NCBI GenBank assembly: GCA_026182355.1
Contig: JAPFBL010001928.1
Span: 6,465,501-6,529,500, forward strand
Source of the DNA: Hermatobates lingyangjiaoensis
Taxonomy: Eukaryota; Arthropoda; Insecta; Hemiptera; Hermatobatidae
Length of the DNA stretch: 64,000 nucleotides
Direction of reading: 5' to 3'
Shown here: positions 13,701 to 23,600 of the stretch, in pieces
How the letters are laid out: each line of letters opens with the position of its first letter
Numbering within the stretch: position 1 is the first letter of the stretch
Program-made: the position numbers and the translations under genes
The notes under the pieces: generated by a model
Told to the model about the DNA's origin: nothing
Seen by the model: only the letters and a program-made list of their open reading frames with translations
The model's database searches: none

Positions 13701-13760
13701 GCAAACAGGCTTACGAAGCTTGTTAGTAACACCAGTGGAGTGAACACGTTCCACGGATGA
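1768..13760 (+). CDS. oys: Lysophospholipid acyltransferase, MBOAT1/2 (oysgedart-like), 3' seven exons
   Basis: Membrane-bound O-acyltransferase that re-acylates lysophospholipids in the ER membrane (family knowledge). Exons joined by GT-AG sites with matching phase: 1768-1879, 5533-5671, 5909-6041, 7295-7500, 8996-9193, 10864-11015, 13616-13760 (TGA). Together they give 360 in-frame residues plus stop. The first exon opens with two bases of a split Gly codon, so the N-terminal roughly 100-130 residues lie upstream of the window. Family hallmarks seen: QKVTSLAFSLHDG in the first exon, the PSALEYF...LMAGP block in the second, the conserved Asn in HWNKGTN and the catalytic His in ALWHGFYPGYY in the fifth, and hydrophobic membrane segments in exons 3-7. 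The C-terminus is short and lacks an obvious KKxx signal. MBOAT1/2 fits better than nessy (LPCAT3) or frj by the WHGFYPGYY context and the C-terminal LPKVLR stretch. Introns hold many repeats. No broken exon seen. Confidence 0.88.
1973..2200. mobile_element. Foldback element with two decayed hammerhead cores
   Basis: Outer arms with AGTTTAATATGAAACTAACA and ACGCGTTT in inverted orientation. Left (minus) core is CTGAAGA with a mispaired stem II and intact GAAACGCGT. Right (plus) core has lost CTGA and reads CAAACGCGT. Confidence 0.7.
2487..3172 (-). CDS. Second Penelope-like GIY-YIG endonuclease domain, inverted copy
   Basis: Mirror image of the plus-strand copy with the same peptide where compared, including the whole 71-residue end. 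It keeps a few more upstream codons (NNYKKELNIIKEIATNKGYN), which are the usual junction between reverse transcriptase and endonuclease in Penelope elements, before an in-frame stop near 3173. 5'-truncated and non-autonomous. Confidence 0.85.
3224..3892 (+). CDS. Penelope-like element GIY-YIG endonuclease domain (5'-truncated ORF)
   Basis: Open from about 3224 to the TAA after 3892; there is no start because the reverse-transcriptase part is missing. Visible: GIYKLKCKDCNQIYVGQTGR (both GIY and YVG strands and the CxxC knuckle typical of Penelope endonucleases), then LKQRFKEHL with the catalytic Arg, NFANHLTKHGH, and the downstream Glu in NIIEQLEIYKHKK. The end is basic (KPLTKIKRRL). Target-site nicking for retrotransposition is the family role. 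With no reverse transcriptase attached this copy cannot be autonomous. The frame is intact, so the insertion is recent or duplicated recently. Confidence 0.87.
   Translation, partial: LIYNIIKEIATNKGYNSNLINKILTNRTNKINNYERSNNNKYASITYIGNISYKIANLLKRYNVKVGYKTNNSINQILACSTENKTNKFEKSGIYKLKCKDCNQIYVGQTGRTLKQRFKEHLKDYLNNTNKSNFANHLTKHGHEPDSIENSMDLLKTGQKGQRLNIIEQLEIYKHKKSGNIINEQINHQSDILFKPLTKIKRRLDGQYDDKKNYKRIRLDNN
3994..4026 (+). ncRNA. Hammerhead-like ribozyme core in Penelope 3' region
   Basis: TGAAGA (3995-4000; the preceding base is A where C is usual), one extra T, stem II GGA/TCC (4002-4004, 4010-4012), GAA plus A (4013-4016), stem III AGCGCT (4016-4021), then C as cleavage base. A mirror copy lies on the minus strand at about 2353-2385. 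Confidence 0.5.
5155..5195 (-). ncRNA. Hammerhead-like ribozyme core, left arm
   Basis: CTGAGGA, extra A, stem II GAACAC-TAC-GTGTTC, GAA, stem III ACGCGT, cleavage base T, then GTTTATACG. All core bases present; stem I pairing is short. Confidence 0.6.
5341..5382 (+). ncRNA. Hammerhead-like ribozyme core, right arm
   Basis: CTGAGGA at 5344-5350, extra A 5351, stem II 5352-5366 (GAACAC/GTGTTC), GAA 5367-5369, stem III ACGTGT 5370-5375 (G replaced by T in the loop), cleavage base T 5376. Confidence 0.6.
6205..6420. mobile_element. Penelope-derived foldback element
   Basis: Left leader ACTGAGGTTAGTAAT as in the 2.3-kb Penelope; inverted ends CCGTCATACCTCGTAAATTC / GAATTTACGAGGTATGACGG. The minus core in the left arm has TTGAAGA, extra T, GGG...CCC, GAAA, ACCAGT; the plus arm keeps GAAACCGGTC but lost the TGANGA box. 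Confidence 0.75.
6806..6990. repeat. Nested imperfect inverted repeat
   Basis: TGTTCAATTGTTTACTAGTC (from 6805) is mirrored by GACTAGTAAACAATTGAACA (to 6986), with an inner pair TTTTCTTAAG / CTTAAGAAAA. No hammerhead core seen. Probably a decayed MITE. Confidence 0.6.
7545..7800. mobile_element. Probable hAT-type MITE remnant
   Basis: GC-rich island in AT-rich intron with CGCATATGTCAAAGTCAAGG, CAAATCAGGCCCCCGAG and CGGCTCGCAGGCCGCAGAAG. These resemble the widespread hAT MITE motif of 'GGCCCGCGGGCCAAAT' type. Terminal repeats not resolved. Confidence 0.4.
8248..8927. mobile_element. RTE-like LINE fragment
   Basis: Starts ACTAGCTGATCTACCCGGCT and ends near CGGTCAGACAGACAAACTTT then GTATTTTATATATACAGAT. 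These terminal motifs are typical of RTE-clade LINEs in insects. No reverse-transcriptase reading frame remains. Confidence 0.6.
9800..9900 (+). mobile_element. Single-arm Penelope-type remnant with hammerhead-like core
   Basis: TTGATGA, extra T, GC...GC stem, GAA, stem III ACCGGT, cleavage base C at about 9837-9870, then GACGAAGTATGATGG, a decayed form of the CGAGGTATGACGG end. Confidence 0.5.
10292..10545. mobile_element. Foldback element, 'CCGTCTTC' family
   Basis: Arms GTAATACACAGAGTAAAGAA and its complement, with CGGGCAATCCGTCTTCAAGA mirrored. The plus core has CTTGAAGA, C, GG...CC, GAAA, AAATTT. A right-hand tail CCAGTTTGGATCGTCTTTCC recurs, reversed, at 62.24 kb. Confidence 0.75.
10612..10852 (+). 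repeat. Four tandem copies of a 61-bp unit just before an MBOAT exon
   Basis: Unit CTCATTATTTCTAAAGCAG + TCAATTTGATATTTTCTGCA + GACTGGCAGATTGTATTTGT recurs at about 10612, 10673, 10734 and 10795. The last copy runs into the acceptor region of the exon that starts at 10864. Each unit has a TTTTCTGCAG acceptor-like site, changed to CTGCGG in the last copy. Confidence 0.85.
11138..11395. mobile_element. Foldback element, 'AACCGTAACAAGC' family
   Basis: Arms TGATCAAACCACAATATGAA ... AAGATCTTTCAACCGTAACA are mirrored. The plus core has CTGACAA (G8 lost), stem GACCG/CGGTT, GAAAGATCT; the minus core is CTGACGA with one stem mismatch. The right side carries an extra hairpin TTTCACGTGTTTATGTGAAA. Confidence 0.75.
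11890..12025 (-). mobile_element. Single arm of the 'CCGTCTTC' family
   Basis: AGAGTAACATACAGAGTGAA and AATCCGTCTTCAGGAG match the element at 10.3 kb. On the minus strand the core is CTGAAGA-C-GG...CC followed by AAAC, with the G of GAAA lost. Confidence 0.55.
12740..13460. mobile_element. Unclassified repeat-like segment with AAT tail
   Basis: Noticeably more GC-rich than its intron and ending in an (AAT)n run near 13427-13444, as many non-LTR retroelement 3' ends do. Contains a local hairpin GTGGGAGCCAACCTCCCAC. No long reading frame. Confidence 0.35.
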
Positions 13761-13945
13761 AGCCTACCTCCTCATTCATAACTTATCTCCTGCCAATAGG
13801 TAACTGTAGCTTCTACCCTCCCCCCCAATTCTTCTGTTCTTAGGTTTTCATCTCTTCTTTAAATAGTATAACAACAAAATTAGGTTATTCGACTGCTTGT
13901 CATACACAACACATAAATACACACACACACACAAAGATGCGTACA

Positions 13946-14008
13946 AATAAAGAGACTGTTCAAAATGAGTTGTTAATGTTTTTTAAATTGTTTGATATTT
14001 TAAATAAA
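13946..14008 (+). terminator. Candidate poly(A) signals of the MBOAT gene
   Basis: AATAAA hexamers at 13946-13951 and 14003-14008 lie 186-248 bases after the MBOAT stop codon, in AT-rich DNA. These are the nearest plausible cleavage signals on this strand. No transcript evidence is available. Confidence 0.35.
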
Positions 14009-14049
14009 GTATATATATATATTATATATACATGTAAAAAAAATGCTTA

Positions 14050-16480
14050 TTGTCTTGATGTTTAAGTTGGCATGTTTTAAATTTAAGTCATTATGTGTGA
14101 TCTTCCAATAAGGTTATTTGTTCCTGCCTGGCCAGTCCCTTTACAAATTCAGTATTTATTACATTCGTTTTTTTTTAAGTATCTTAATGGTTGTACAATT
14201 TCTTGTGGGTGAGTTTAAACCCTTTCTTTGATGTTAGTTGTAAGAAATTTTACATTGTTTCAAGAGATGAAAAAAAAAAGTTCATAATTTCATGTCAACG
14301 GAATTTTGATAAGTAGTTTAATGGGAAATTCCATTATAGTCAGTACAAATGATATTATTTCCCAAATTTCAGTGAGACATACAAAAGTATAATTAACTTT
14401 TTTCTAACATCATGTTTTTTAATAATATTTGTTAATTATATATATTTATTCCTTAGTAATTGTTTGTAATATCTTTATTCTGTCATTTTTCTTTTTCACA
14501 GTCTGTTGCGTTTTTGTTTAGTTTTATTATCGCTTTAAACTCTAATTAAAATCAACATTTGCATAATTTGAGTCGATTTGTTGATTTGAGGTTCCTTTTT
14601 TAGTGATGCTACATAAAGTTCTGCTCCATTTGTTTGTATTATTTTTAACTTAAGAATTACAGGCAAAGCAATTTTTCATTACTTTACGTTATTTTTAAAG
14701 ATTTCTGTATAGTATGATTAATCCTGCGAATTTCAGCGTTTCTCAATCATCTTTCCCTTGAAGTAAATAATTAGATATAAAGTCATTTCTAGGGAAACTT
14801 CTTTAAAATGTTAATATATTACTTTTCTTATATGAAATATAAAAGTTAATAGTAATAAAATATTTCTTATTTCATGGCTTATATAAAGAAAAGTTACTAC
14901 TATATATCAACAAACAAAAAGAACAAATATATTTTGTTTTTTTCAGTATTATTCACGTGAAACTTAAAAACTTTTACTTCAATAGAATATATTAATCAAG
15001 GTCAAAATTTAGTGGATCAAACTTCATTGCAACTTAAAAATAATAAGCTTCCGTCTCACCTGCAATAATTGCTATTGTTAAAATACATCCGTTTTATAAA
15101 TTTGAAAGTAGCCTCAACATAGTAGATTATTATTTATTCGATTTAAATGGTTGAGAAACGCTGCTTCAATATTTAAATTTTTGAATAAGTCTAGAGCTCT
15201 TCTAAAAATAATTATTTGAAACTTAACAAAAGTATAGTTTTTTTTATCATACAAAATAGTTTACTATTGTGTCTTATTAGTTTGTTTAGTTTTTTTTTTT
15301 AAAAAAAGGAAGATAACTTATAATTTAAGATTGATTGAATTATGAATATTAAATTATAGCCCTTTAAGGCTATGAATCTTAGTAAAATTGTTATGGTTGG
15401 ATATTTGACCTATTCTAGGTCATAATTAATGATAATTCAGTTTAATCCAGTTTCTGAGCAAAGAAAGTTTACCTCTCAAGTTATATTAATAATCGAATTG
15501 ATTTATTTTAAAGAAGAGTTTTGTGAATTTTTAAACCAAGTAAAGTTGTTTCTAGATCAAACTGTGATTTATCTACTGTACAGAAAAAAAGACAGATTTC
15601 ATTTAATTTTAACTTAAAAGATTCGTGTTTTTTTTTAATTCATTTTTTTTTAAAATATCATTATATGAAATTGGTTGTGAAAATTAAAAGAACAAACGTG
15701 TTTTTAAGAAATGAAAAGATAAACACATAGTTACCTAAAACTTCAGCTTGCCTAATTTTCATTTCATTTTCATGTATACGTACTTTTCTTTTAACATTCT
15801 TCGTTCACTTTTAAATGTTTCATCCAAATATTTCTTTATAATATCAGTATTTAATAAAGACAAACGAAAAAAAAACCATGGTTTAAAATAATCACCACAG
15901 ACTTGGCTCTATTTTAGTTTAAACAATTATTTATTGGATTTTTTAACGAGTTTACTGTTTTTATTTCTAGTCATTATTGAAATGTTTAAAAAATATACTG
16001 AACTTTGAAGAACATTTATTTTGACAAAGTTTGAAAGACATTTTCGGTATTAAAAGGCTGAGTATTTACTCTAAAAGGTCATGTTATCAGTTGTATAAGT
16101 GTTGAAAATTTAAATATTTTTTTATTTGTAATGAATGTTATTTTGATAGATTAATAAAACACAAAAGACTATAGTGAACATCTGAGTCGAAAACCGTAAA
16201 TTATAAATCATAGACAAGCATTTTGGAATAAACCTTTATGTATACACAGCTAATGTTTGACCTTTTAATGAGTAAATATATTTTTTTTTTATTTCAAAAG
16301 CAAATAATTTTTTACAGTTTAGATTTAAAAATGTCTATTTAACAAATATAATTTTTAGAATTTATTTTTAAAAAAACATTAATTATAGGTTAAGCATAAT
16401 TGAATATTTTCCTTCAACTGAAGTTATTTCATGTTTTCCATTATAATCAAAATTATCAGAGTATAATTTGCTGAATGTCT
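14050..16480. other. AT-rich intergenic DNA, nothing recognised
   Basis: Low-complexity AT-rich sequence with short T and A runs. No exon-like, RNA-like or repeat structure that I can support. Confidence 0.5.
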
Positions 16481-16489
16481 GATAGTTTT

Positions 16490-16790
16490 GTTTTTCTTCA
16501 TGCATTTTGTCATTACCACAGAGGTTAGTTTTATCAATATTAAACATATAATACACCGTCTTATCTCGTATACTGCTGCTGTAGCTCTCGAACCGGTTTC
16601 GGGTGTCACTCATCTTCAACAAGAACTGATCTAAGGAATCCTACCTTTCTGTAGGAATCAAGAAAGGTAGGACTCCTTAGATCAGTTCTTGTTGAAGATG
16701 GGTGACACCCGAAACCGGTCCGAGAGGTCAGCAGCAGTGTACGATGTAAGACAGTATATTATATGTTTAATATTAATTTTGTTTTTCTGT
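16490..16790. mobile_element. Penelope-type foldback element
   Basis: Left leader ATGCATTTTGTCATTACCAC; arms around AAGAACTGATCTAAGGA with a short GTAGGAATC centre. The plus core at 16692-16722 has TTGAAGA, T, GGGTG-ACA-CCC, GAA, ACCGGT, C. The minus core has GAAACCGGTT and a slightly changed stem. Confidence 0.8.
16692..16722 (+). ncRNA. Hammerhead-like ribozyme core
   Basis: TGAAGA 16693-16698, extra T, stem II GGG 16700-16702 with CCC 16708-16710, GAA 16711-16713, stem III ACCGGT 16714-16719, cleavage base C 16720. The position before TGAAGA is T rather than the usual C. Confidence 0.5.
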
Positions 16791-16924
16791 TCACTACGAA
16801 TTTTTTTTATAAGTTTAAAAGCTTATGCTGAAATAAATTTATATGTTCAAATTCTTCCTCTACTCCCTTACCCACTGTGCATATACTCTTTAAATCAACG
16901 AATGAATTATTTAGAAATTTGCTA

Positions 16925-18900
16925 AAGAAAACTACCTTCTTTTGACCGTACTAACTCTGCAGGATCAAAAGTTTTTAAAATTGTCGAATCGACTTATTCA
17001 TTAATTTCTTTTTAATGTATATTCTTTAATAAAAACGCAGAAATGTCACAATAATCTGAAAAAAAAATTTACAATAGTGTACCTTTTCCGGTAATTTTAT
17101 TAAAATGTATAAACAATTCGAGTGATTTATAAGAACCGTTTAACAGAATCAGATTAAAATGAACCTCAGGGTTCAAATCTAACTCTCAATGGCCTTATTT
17201 TGATTTAAAATTGGCATGAGAGTTTGATTGAAACCTGGAAGATGGGCTGAATCCTGATTCTTTTTAGTCTGAAAACTATAAAGAAAGGGAAACTAATTCC
17301 AGTGTCTTTCGACGACTGTATTTATCAAAGAAATGATTGAAAATAATCTCATTTTAGCATCCTATAATATATTTGTTGGAAGTATTTTGAACATTTTTTT
17401 TATTTCCTCTTTGTTTTTTTATGTTTTTAGTGTAACAATTTATGACTTATATTTTATATGTAAATACGCTATTCTATTTTCCATGTATTTATTTTCAAAC
17501 AGTGCTTTTATCTGAAGAATTAAAAAAAGTTCAAAATTCTATATTTTATGACAAAATTAGAATGACACTATTACAATCATGTTACGAAATCAAGCAATAT
17601 GGAAGCATCAATATAAGAATAACCAGTATTAAATTGATGAAGAATATTTAAAAAAAAAAATTTTTGTTACAATTATTTGTTTAACACTTTTTTTTAAGTG
17701 CTAAAATAAATTCTTCCAGTTAGGGGTTGCTAAATAAGTGCTACTGCTAATACTAAAGCACTGAAGATGGTGATGGGTATTGACTAGTATTTTTTGAGAC
17801 TGAACTACTGATGATGTTGAATCAATGCTAAACATCGTCATAGTAACTAGTAACTCTTCAGACTTCCTTTATCACGTGATCACTGTTACTGATTTACCAA
17901 GTTTAATTTATAGTAAAAACTATTATGAATATATATATATATTTTTTTTAATTGAATTTATAGTTCTGACAAATGTTTAATTAAAAAGGCAACAGCTTAT
18001 CTAATTATGTTATGTTTTGTTTAAAGTTTAAAATGATTTGTAATTTTAAGGTCTTTAAAAAGTTTTATGGATTTTTTTCCCCTAAGATGTGTATAATAAG
18101 TTTTTTTTTTAAAGTATTTGAATGTTTCCTATATATGAGGTGCCTACAAAAACTATTTGAATCATTCATTTACACTCTGTCATGGTATTCGTAATGTTTG
18201 AGTAACAAATTTTACTTACAATTATTTTTCTTTCCCTCCTTTAAATCAAAAATATGTTTCTTTTGTAAGTATAACTAATCTAGTAGTTGTATAAAACAGT
18301 ATACACTTTTTGTATAAGTACAATGTATATTTCGTTCTTTAAAAGGATTTTTATTTCATTAATTTTCAATTGACATTTCAATTTTTTTGTTGAATTTAAA
18401 GCGTAAATTTTGAAACAATAAAATATTTTAAATTTGAATTTAAAATATTTTATACCTCAAAACGAATATAATAAAAAGTAATGAATGTATGTTTATTGCT
18501 TATAACAAATAGTTTATTGTAACAGATTTTAAACAAAATTTTATTATAAACTTTTATGGACCTAAATATTTACATATGTTCATAATAAATAATGCATACC
18601 AATGTATTTCTTGTTAGTTGCCAAAAATACAAAGAAAATATTGAAGATGATTACTTTAGTTAATTAATAAGTTTGTACTTCCTGCCTAGGTTAAAAAAGT
18701 AAAATAATTTTATTTGGTATGTATAAATGTATTTTCAAACTGTAAGTGATAACAAAATGGTTTGTGTTATGCGTATACAAAATTATTCCTAAAATCTTTT
18801 TAGTTAGTAAAAAAGTCATGCTCTGGTTTAAGTTCGAAGTGCAGACATTATAAATAACTGAATCAAAAAGGTTTAAATGAAGTCATTTTGAAAATCATCA
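16925..18900. other. AT-rich intergenic DNA
   Basis: No gene seen. A weak imperfect hairpin around 17765-17880 (CTGATGATGTTGA against TAAACATCGTCATAG) may be a decayed foldback element. Confidence 0.4.
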
Positions 18901-18924
18901 ATATATTGAACTAGACATGCATAT

Positions 18925-19180
18925 TATTATTACCACTGAGGTTAGTATGATTTATATTATTAATATAAACCGTCATACCTCGTAAGATTATCTTGGAGTC
19001 GTTGGAGCGCTTTTGGACGTTGTCTACCTTCTTTCGCAACTGACCTATTCAGTAGGTTTGTACTTGAGTAGGTTAAGTTGCGATTGAAGATGGACAATGT
19101 CCGAAAGCGCTGCAATGACTCCAAGATCATCTTTCGAGGTATGACGGTTTCCCATATTAATAATATAAATATTGAACTAT
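18925..19180. mobile_element. Penelope-type foldback, closest to the 2.3-kb Penelope ends
   Basis: Leader ATGCATATTATTATTACCAC, inverted ends ACCGTCATACCTCGTAAGAT / ATCTTTCGAGGTATGACGGT. The core on the plus strand is TTGAAGA, T, GGA...TCC, GAAAGCGCT, as in the full Penelope pair; the centre is deleted. Confidence 0.8.
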
Positions 19181-19329
19181 CTTTAAGAAAATAAGTTATT
19201 TGTACGATCGATTTTTTTTAACTTATTTATTTTTTACATTAATAGGAAAATTTTCCATCGTATCTCTATTTCTCCTCCTCAGGTATGTATACCTCGTAAA
19301 AGGAGTAAATTTTGAAAAAGAATTCCTCC

Positions 19330-19440
19330 TCATATACCTAATCCTTCAACCGGTTTGGGTCATATCCATCTTTATGACTACGTTCTTTCAAGAACGTCAG
19401 TGTTTCCATGTTTGTTGAAGGATCAGGTACAATAAGAAGA
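19330..19440. mobile_element. Strongly decayed foldback remnant
   Basis: CTAATCCTTCAACCGGTTTG and GTTGAAGGATCAG are a broken inverted pair. The minus strand keeps AGATGGATATGACCCAAACC then GGT, a decayed form of the 16.7-kb core. Confidence 0.4.
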
Positions 19441-19619
19441 CTATTTAAGGTAATTAATAAGATGTTTCTTCTTATCTCGACCAGATATGTTCTACACTGT
19501 TTATCTTTATCGGAGTATGATCCACAATGGAGTTCTAATATCAGCTTTTCATTTGTGTTTCTGCTTTCAGAGTGAATTGTCCGTTCGGAACTGATTTCAT
19601 TTGAATTCATATGTATATA

Positions 19620-19735
19620 AATGATCAAACCACAATAAGAAATAGAAAAACAAGACTAAGATTGTTTTCCCATTTCTTATTGTGGTTTGATGATTATTGT
19701 TATTTCACGTGTTTATGTGAAATCTTTATATATAT
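19620..19735. mobile_element. Internally deleted hairpin of the 'TGATCAAACCACAATA' family
   Basis: TGATCAAACCACAATAAGAA is mirrored after a short loop and followed by the TTTCACGTGTTTATGTGAAA tail hairpin. The hammerhead core has been deleted; ends match 11.1 and 43.2 kb. Confidence 0.75.
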
Positions 19736-19784
19736 ACACTTTTTCAATGAAAATACGATCCAAAATGGACTAATACAGTTCAAT

Positions 19785-20062
19785 GTACATAAAGAAACAT
19801 AGAGATATTAAAACACACACACTTACAGTCTCTAATTTTAGGTTGAAACGTCTTCAGGAGAGATAAAAGAGGGAAACCAAGCGCACTGGTACAGACACGG
19901 TTGGAGACCCAACTCCAACGACGGAGTCCAACTCTGACGGTTGGAGTCTTCACCAGTGCGCTTGGTTTCCCTCTCTTATCTCTCCTGAAGACGGTTCAAA
20001 CGAAAATTAGAGACTGTAAGTGTGTGTTTTTAATTTCTCTATGTTTCTTTATGTACATTGAA
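19785..20062. mobile_element. Foldback element with long arms
   Basis: Arms AAAGAAACATAGAGATATTA ... CCAAGCGCACTGGT are mirrored to 20060. The plus core is CTGAAGA, C, weak stem, GAAAATTAG; the minus core has TAAAATTAG. Confidence 0.75.
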
Positions 20063-20104
20063 CTATGTATATATATAACCAATTAGATAAAACGATTCTT
20101 CAAA

Positions 20105-20320
20105 CTGAATAAACTAGAAATTTTCAAAAGAACACACAGAAAAGAAATCACTGAACTCACTACATATTTCGATGTCCTCGTCGTCAGGAATAGAGTCGTT
20201 ATCAGCTTTTGGAGCGATTCACTTCTATTCCTGACGACGAGGACATCGAAATATTGTAGTGGGTTCAGTGATTTCTTTTCTCTGTGTTCTTTTGAAATTT
20301 TCTAGTTTATATATATATAT
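20105..20320. mobile_element. Foldback element with hammerhead-like cores
   Basis: Arms AAGAACACACAGAAAAGAAA / TTTCTTTTCTCTGTGTTCTT. Cores on both strands read CTGACGA, extra C, GA...TC stem, GAAATATKGTAG-type stem III; stem II is only two pairs. Confidence 0.65.
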
Positions 20321-20371
20321 ATATATTCGTAAACTTTGGGAGCAGTCCTTCTTGAATGGATACATTTAAAA

Positions 20372-20680
20372 AGTAAATGTCCGATTTTACATTGTTTAGT
20401 TTGGTAGAAAATTTTTCTCATTTTCTAAAATACTTGTTAAAAACTAGGTTGCGTAGCTCAAAAATTAACTCACCATATTTTTTATTATGCACTATATTGT
20501 TCGACATGTTTCGGTGCTCACAAGCACCAAAGATGATGACTTGTGAGCGTCGAAAAATGTCGAACAATATAGTACATAATAATAAAGAATGGTGAGTTAA
20601 TTTTTGAGCTAAGCAACCTGGATTTTAGAAAAATGTTCTACCAAACTAAATAACATAAAATCGGACATTTATTTTAAATA
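20372..20680. mobile_element. Long foldback element, 'GAAACATGTC' family
   Basis: Arms of about 130 bp (AAATGTCCGATTTTA ... GTTCGACATGTTTC) mirrored. The left-arm minus strand has GGTGC-TTGTGA-GCACC, GAA, stem III ACATGT, C. The right arm has ATGATGA-C-...-GTC, GAAA. The asymmetric centre keeps only one TGATGA. Confidence 0.7.
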
Positions 20681-20689
20681 TATATATGT

Positions 20690-23600
20690 TATTTATTTAA
20701 ATGGGGTATGAGGGTGAACTTTTCCAATAATGTATAGGCATTTCTAGAGCCTTTGTATTTGATCGAGGTGATCATGAAATTATGATCAAACTTTAATTAA
20801 TTAATCAAACTTTCTCCATTTAAACCTAAGTGCAGATGTCAACATAACGCCTATCTAAATCTCAGTCCAATTACAGCTTAAACCCAGTATTTATATTTTC
20901 ATTAATTTATAATATCCTGTTATTTGAGCGTTACCAAAATGATTGGATTTACTGAAATACTTAAATGAATAAAGGGTTTACTAAATTGAAGAATAATAAA
21001 TGTGTTTATATCTAGTTATATAATAATTAGCTTAATGTGTCCTACATAAAAATGTATATATGAATTATTTGAACATTAAAAACAATCATTTTTAGAATAA
21101 CATAATTAGATTTTTTTTTTAATATTTGTAAATTGATGATGATAACAACTTGATTTGAATTACTTTTTTACAGACTTTTCAAGCAAATGAAATAATCTTT
21201 TCTGAAAACTAATAAATATTAAATAAATTAAATTTAGTCAACATTAATTTACTAATATAATAATTTAATGGAACAAATTTCAAAACTTTGGTTTAAATCT
21301 ATGAATGTTTTTGATTTAAAGTCTTGAATGGTTTGGTTTACTTTGAGTTTGATGACTTTGGTATTTTGCGTCCTATAAGAAAGACCTGCGGGTGGTTGTT
21401 AAACTCATTCTGGTTGAGGGGTTGCTAATGGACCAATTTGATTCTGTATCCAGTAGGCTACAATTAATTATAACCTTAAACCAACCTTTTTTTTTACTGC
21501 AAAAAAAAAGACCGCTTGAAATAGTATCTACAAAGAAATTCCATTTGCAAGCAAACATTTAGTAGAAATATTTACAATTCATCACGGACTAGACTTGTTT
21601 ATCACTTGCAATAAAACCTGCAGATATGTCTGAAAATATCTACTGTATTTACTTGTTCCTCAATTACTGTACTAAAGTACAAAATTTACAAGTATTTGCA
21701 ATAGAAAGAATGAAAGTGATACACTATACCATAAAAATTTGAGTTTGGAGAACCAAATAAGCTTTTGACCTTGTAAACATGGGGGCATTATATTTACTGA
21801 GTTCCAGACCTAAGTGTTCATTACTTTTAATAATCAGTGTATTGAATTACAATTATTTTCAGAACTTGTATTCATGCCACTGACGAAGTTCGGGACCGTT
21901 CTGTACACGGCCGGTGCAGGCTTCCGGGCGTTATGTTTAAATTATGTTTACCTCTCCCCTATATCATTAAAGATAACTTAGAAATAAAGCCCTTCAAGGT
22001 GTGGTCATCAACAAATAAGTAACTTGTAATTCGGTTCTATTTAAATTTACCTAATTTCCCATTATTTTGCAATCAAGTGTAATATATATAAGTACTATCA
22101 AAATCGTTTGATTTAAGATTCACTGTAATGTTATGATCATTCAAGATGAAGAATTCCAAAGTTATTAACCAAATAATTCCAGTTATCATCAAAATTTTGA
22201 AAAAAAATTAAATTCTTGTTTACAATCTAGATTCTTTTTGTCTTCCATAAATATTTTACTAACTCTTCCTTTTTTTTTTTATCACTGGTGAAAATTCTGA
22301 TACTTCCAAATTATTTTAAAAGAAAACATGGCATTTTTATAAAATAAAAACATTTCACAATTTGTTGGAACTCTTTAGCAGTAATTAATAATTTAAATAT
22401 TTGTTGAAAGAATAATGAAGGTTCACCAAAGAATTGAATCATATTTGTAGTAATTGTACAGTTTACTTTGTAATGTTTAGAAACCTGTTTCTTGATTTTA
22501 AAAACTTATTTTACAGTTGTTAGTAATAAACATTTTGCTTATTTACTCATAATAAATAAATTCTACAGGACTTTCCTCCTGTAACACATTCTAACACTTT
22601 ACTGTTTGTATCTAATAAAATTTATTGTATTTATTAGTTTACTAATATTAATGTCAAACAGTATAATCTGTTAATAAATTTGTGATTATTTTAATATAAA
22701 CAATATATGTATATAAATAAAGTAATATAATTAATCTTTGAGTTTTATCTATCAGTTCTTTTATTCCTGGTTCATTTTTTTTTTGTAATTTTGCTTAAAA
22801 CTTTTTTCCTTTTAAATTAAATATAATACTAATAATTGAAGCGAAAATTCACTGACTTTTGTGAATTTAATGTGAACATTGTTTTTATGTAATAGTAAAT
22901 AATGTATAAATAATGTAAAGAATATTTTTTTTTGTCTACCTATGAAATTACTGAATCAGTTAATTCATTCATAAGAAAACTTATTAATCAAAAGTGTTTT
23001 TTTTTATATTTTCTTTAATTTAATAATGAATGTATAACTTAATTGATATTGTTTGCAGATAGAATTTAATGATATTTCTATAATGTTGAAGATAAATCAT
23101 AAGTTTTTATTTAATAAATTGTGACAAATGTAAACCAATGTTTGTTTTGAATTTGGTTAAATAAATGTATGGTTTTTGTTGCTTACCAAATGAGTAGGTA
23201 GGAGCAAGTCGCATACAACACATATTGTAAAAGAAGTGTCATTTGTACATTACCACTGCACCCCGTTCCTGTAGAAGTTGTACATTGTAAGGCAATACCT
23301 TTTCAAGTAAACCATAAACCTTATTTCTATTCTGTAAAGTATTCATTCAATTATCTTTTATTAATTTTAAGTTGTTTGTACTTCATTTTTTTTTTTTGCA
23401 TTTTCCATTATAAATATTAAATTATTTTTTCACAATTAAATTGATTCAAATATTTTTTAAGAAAATTTATTATTAACTTACATGATTTTATTATGAAAAC
23501 GGTTCATTTTTTTTTAAAAATATTCTAATAATGTGAATTACAGACACAAAAATCCCACTTTATCTCAAAAATGTACGAGAGACTGGTTTGAATCTTGTCC

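Noticed and set aside
17765..17880. CTGAAGATGG and CTGATGATG as foldback hammerheads
   Set aside because: The arms pair only weakly and no GAAA plus palindrome follows; kept only as a possible remnant.
19200..19628. Overlapping hydrophobic frames on both strands
   Set aside because: AT-rich composition and a decayed hairpin explain them; no conserved motif.
21878..21945. CTGACGAAGTTCGGGACCG as another hammerhead
   Set aside because: No GAAA box or stem III follows at the right distance.
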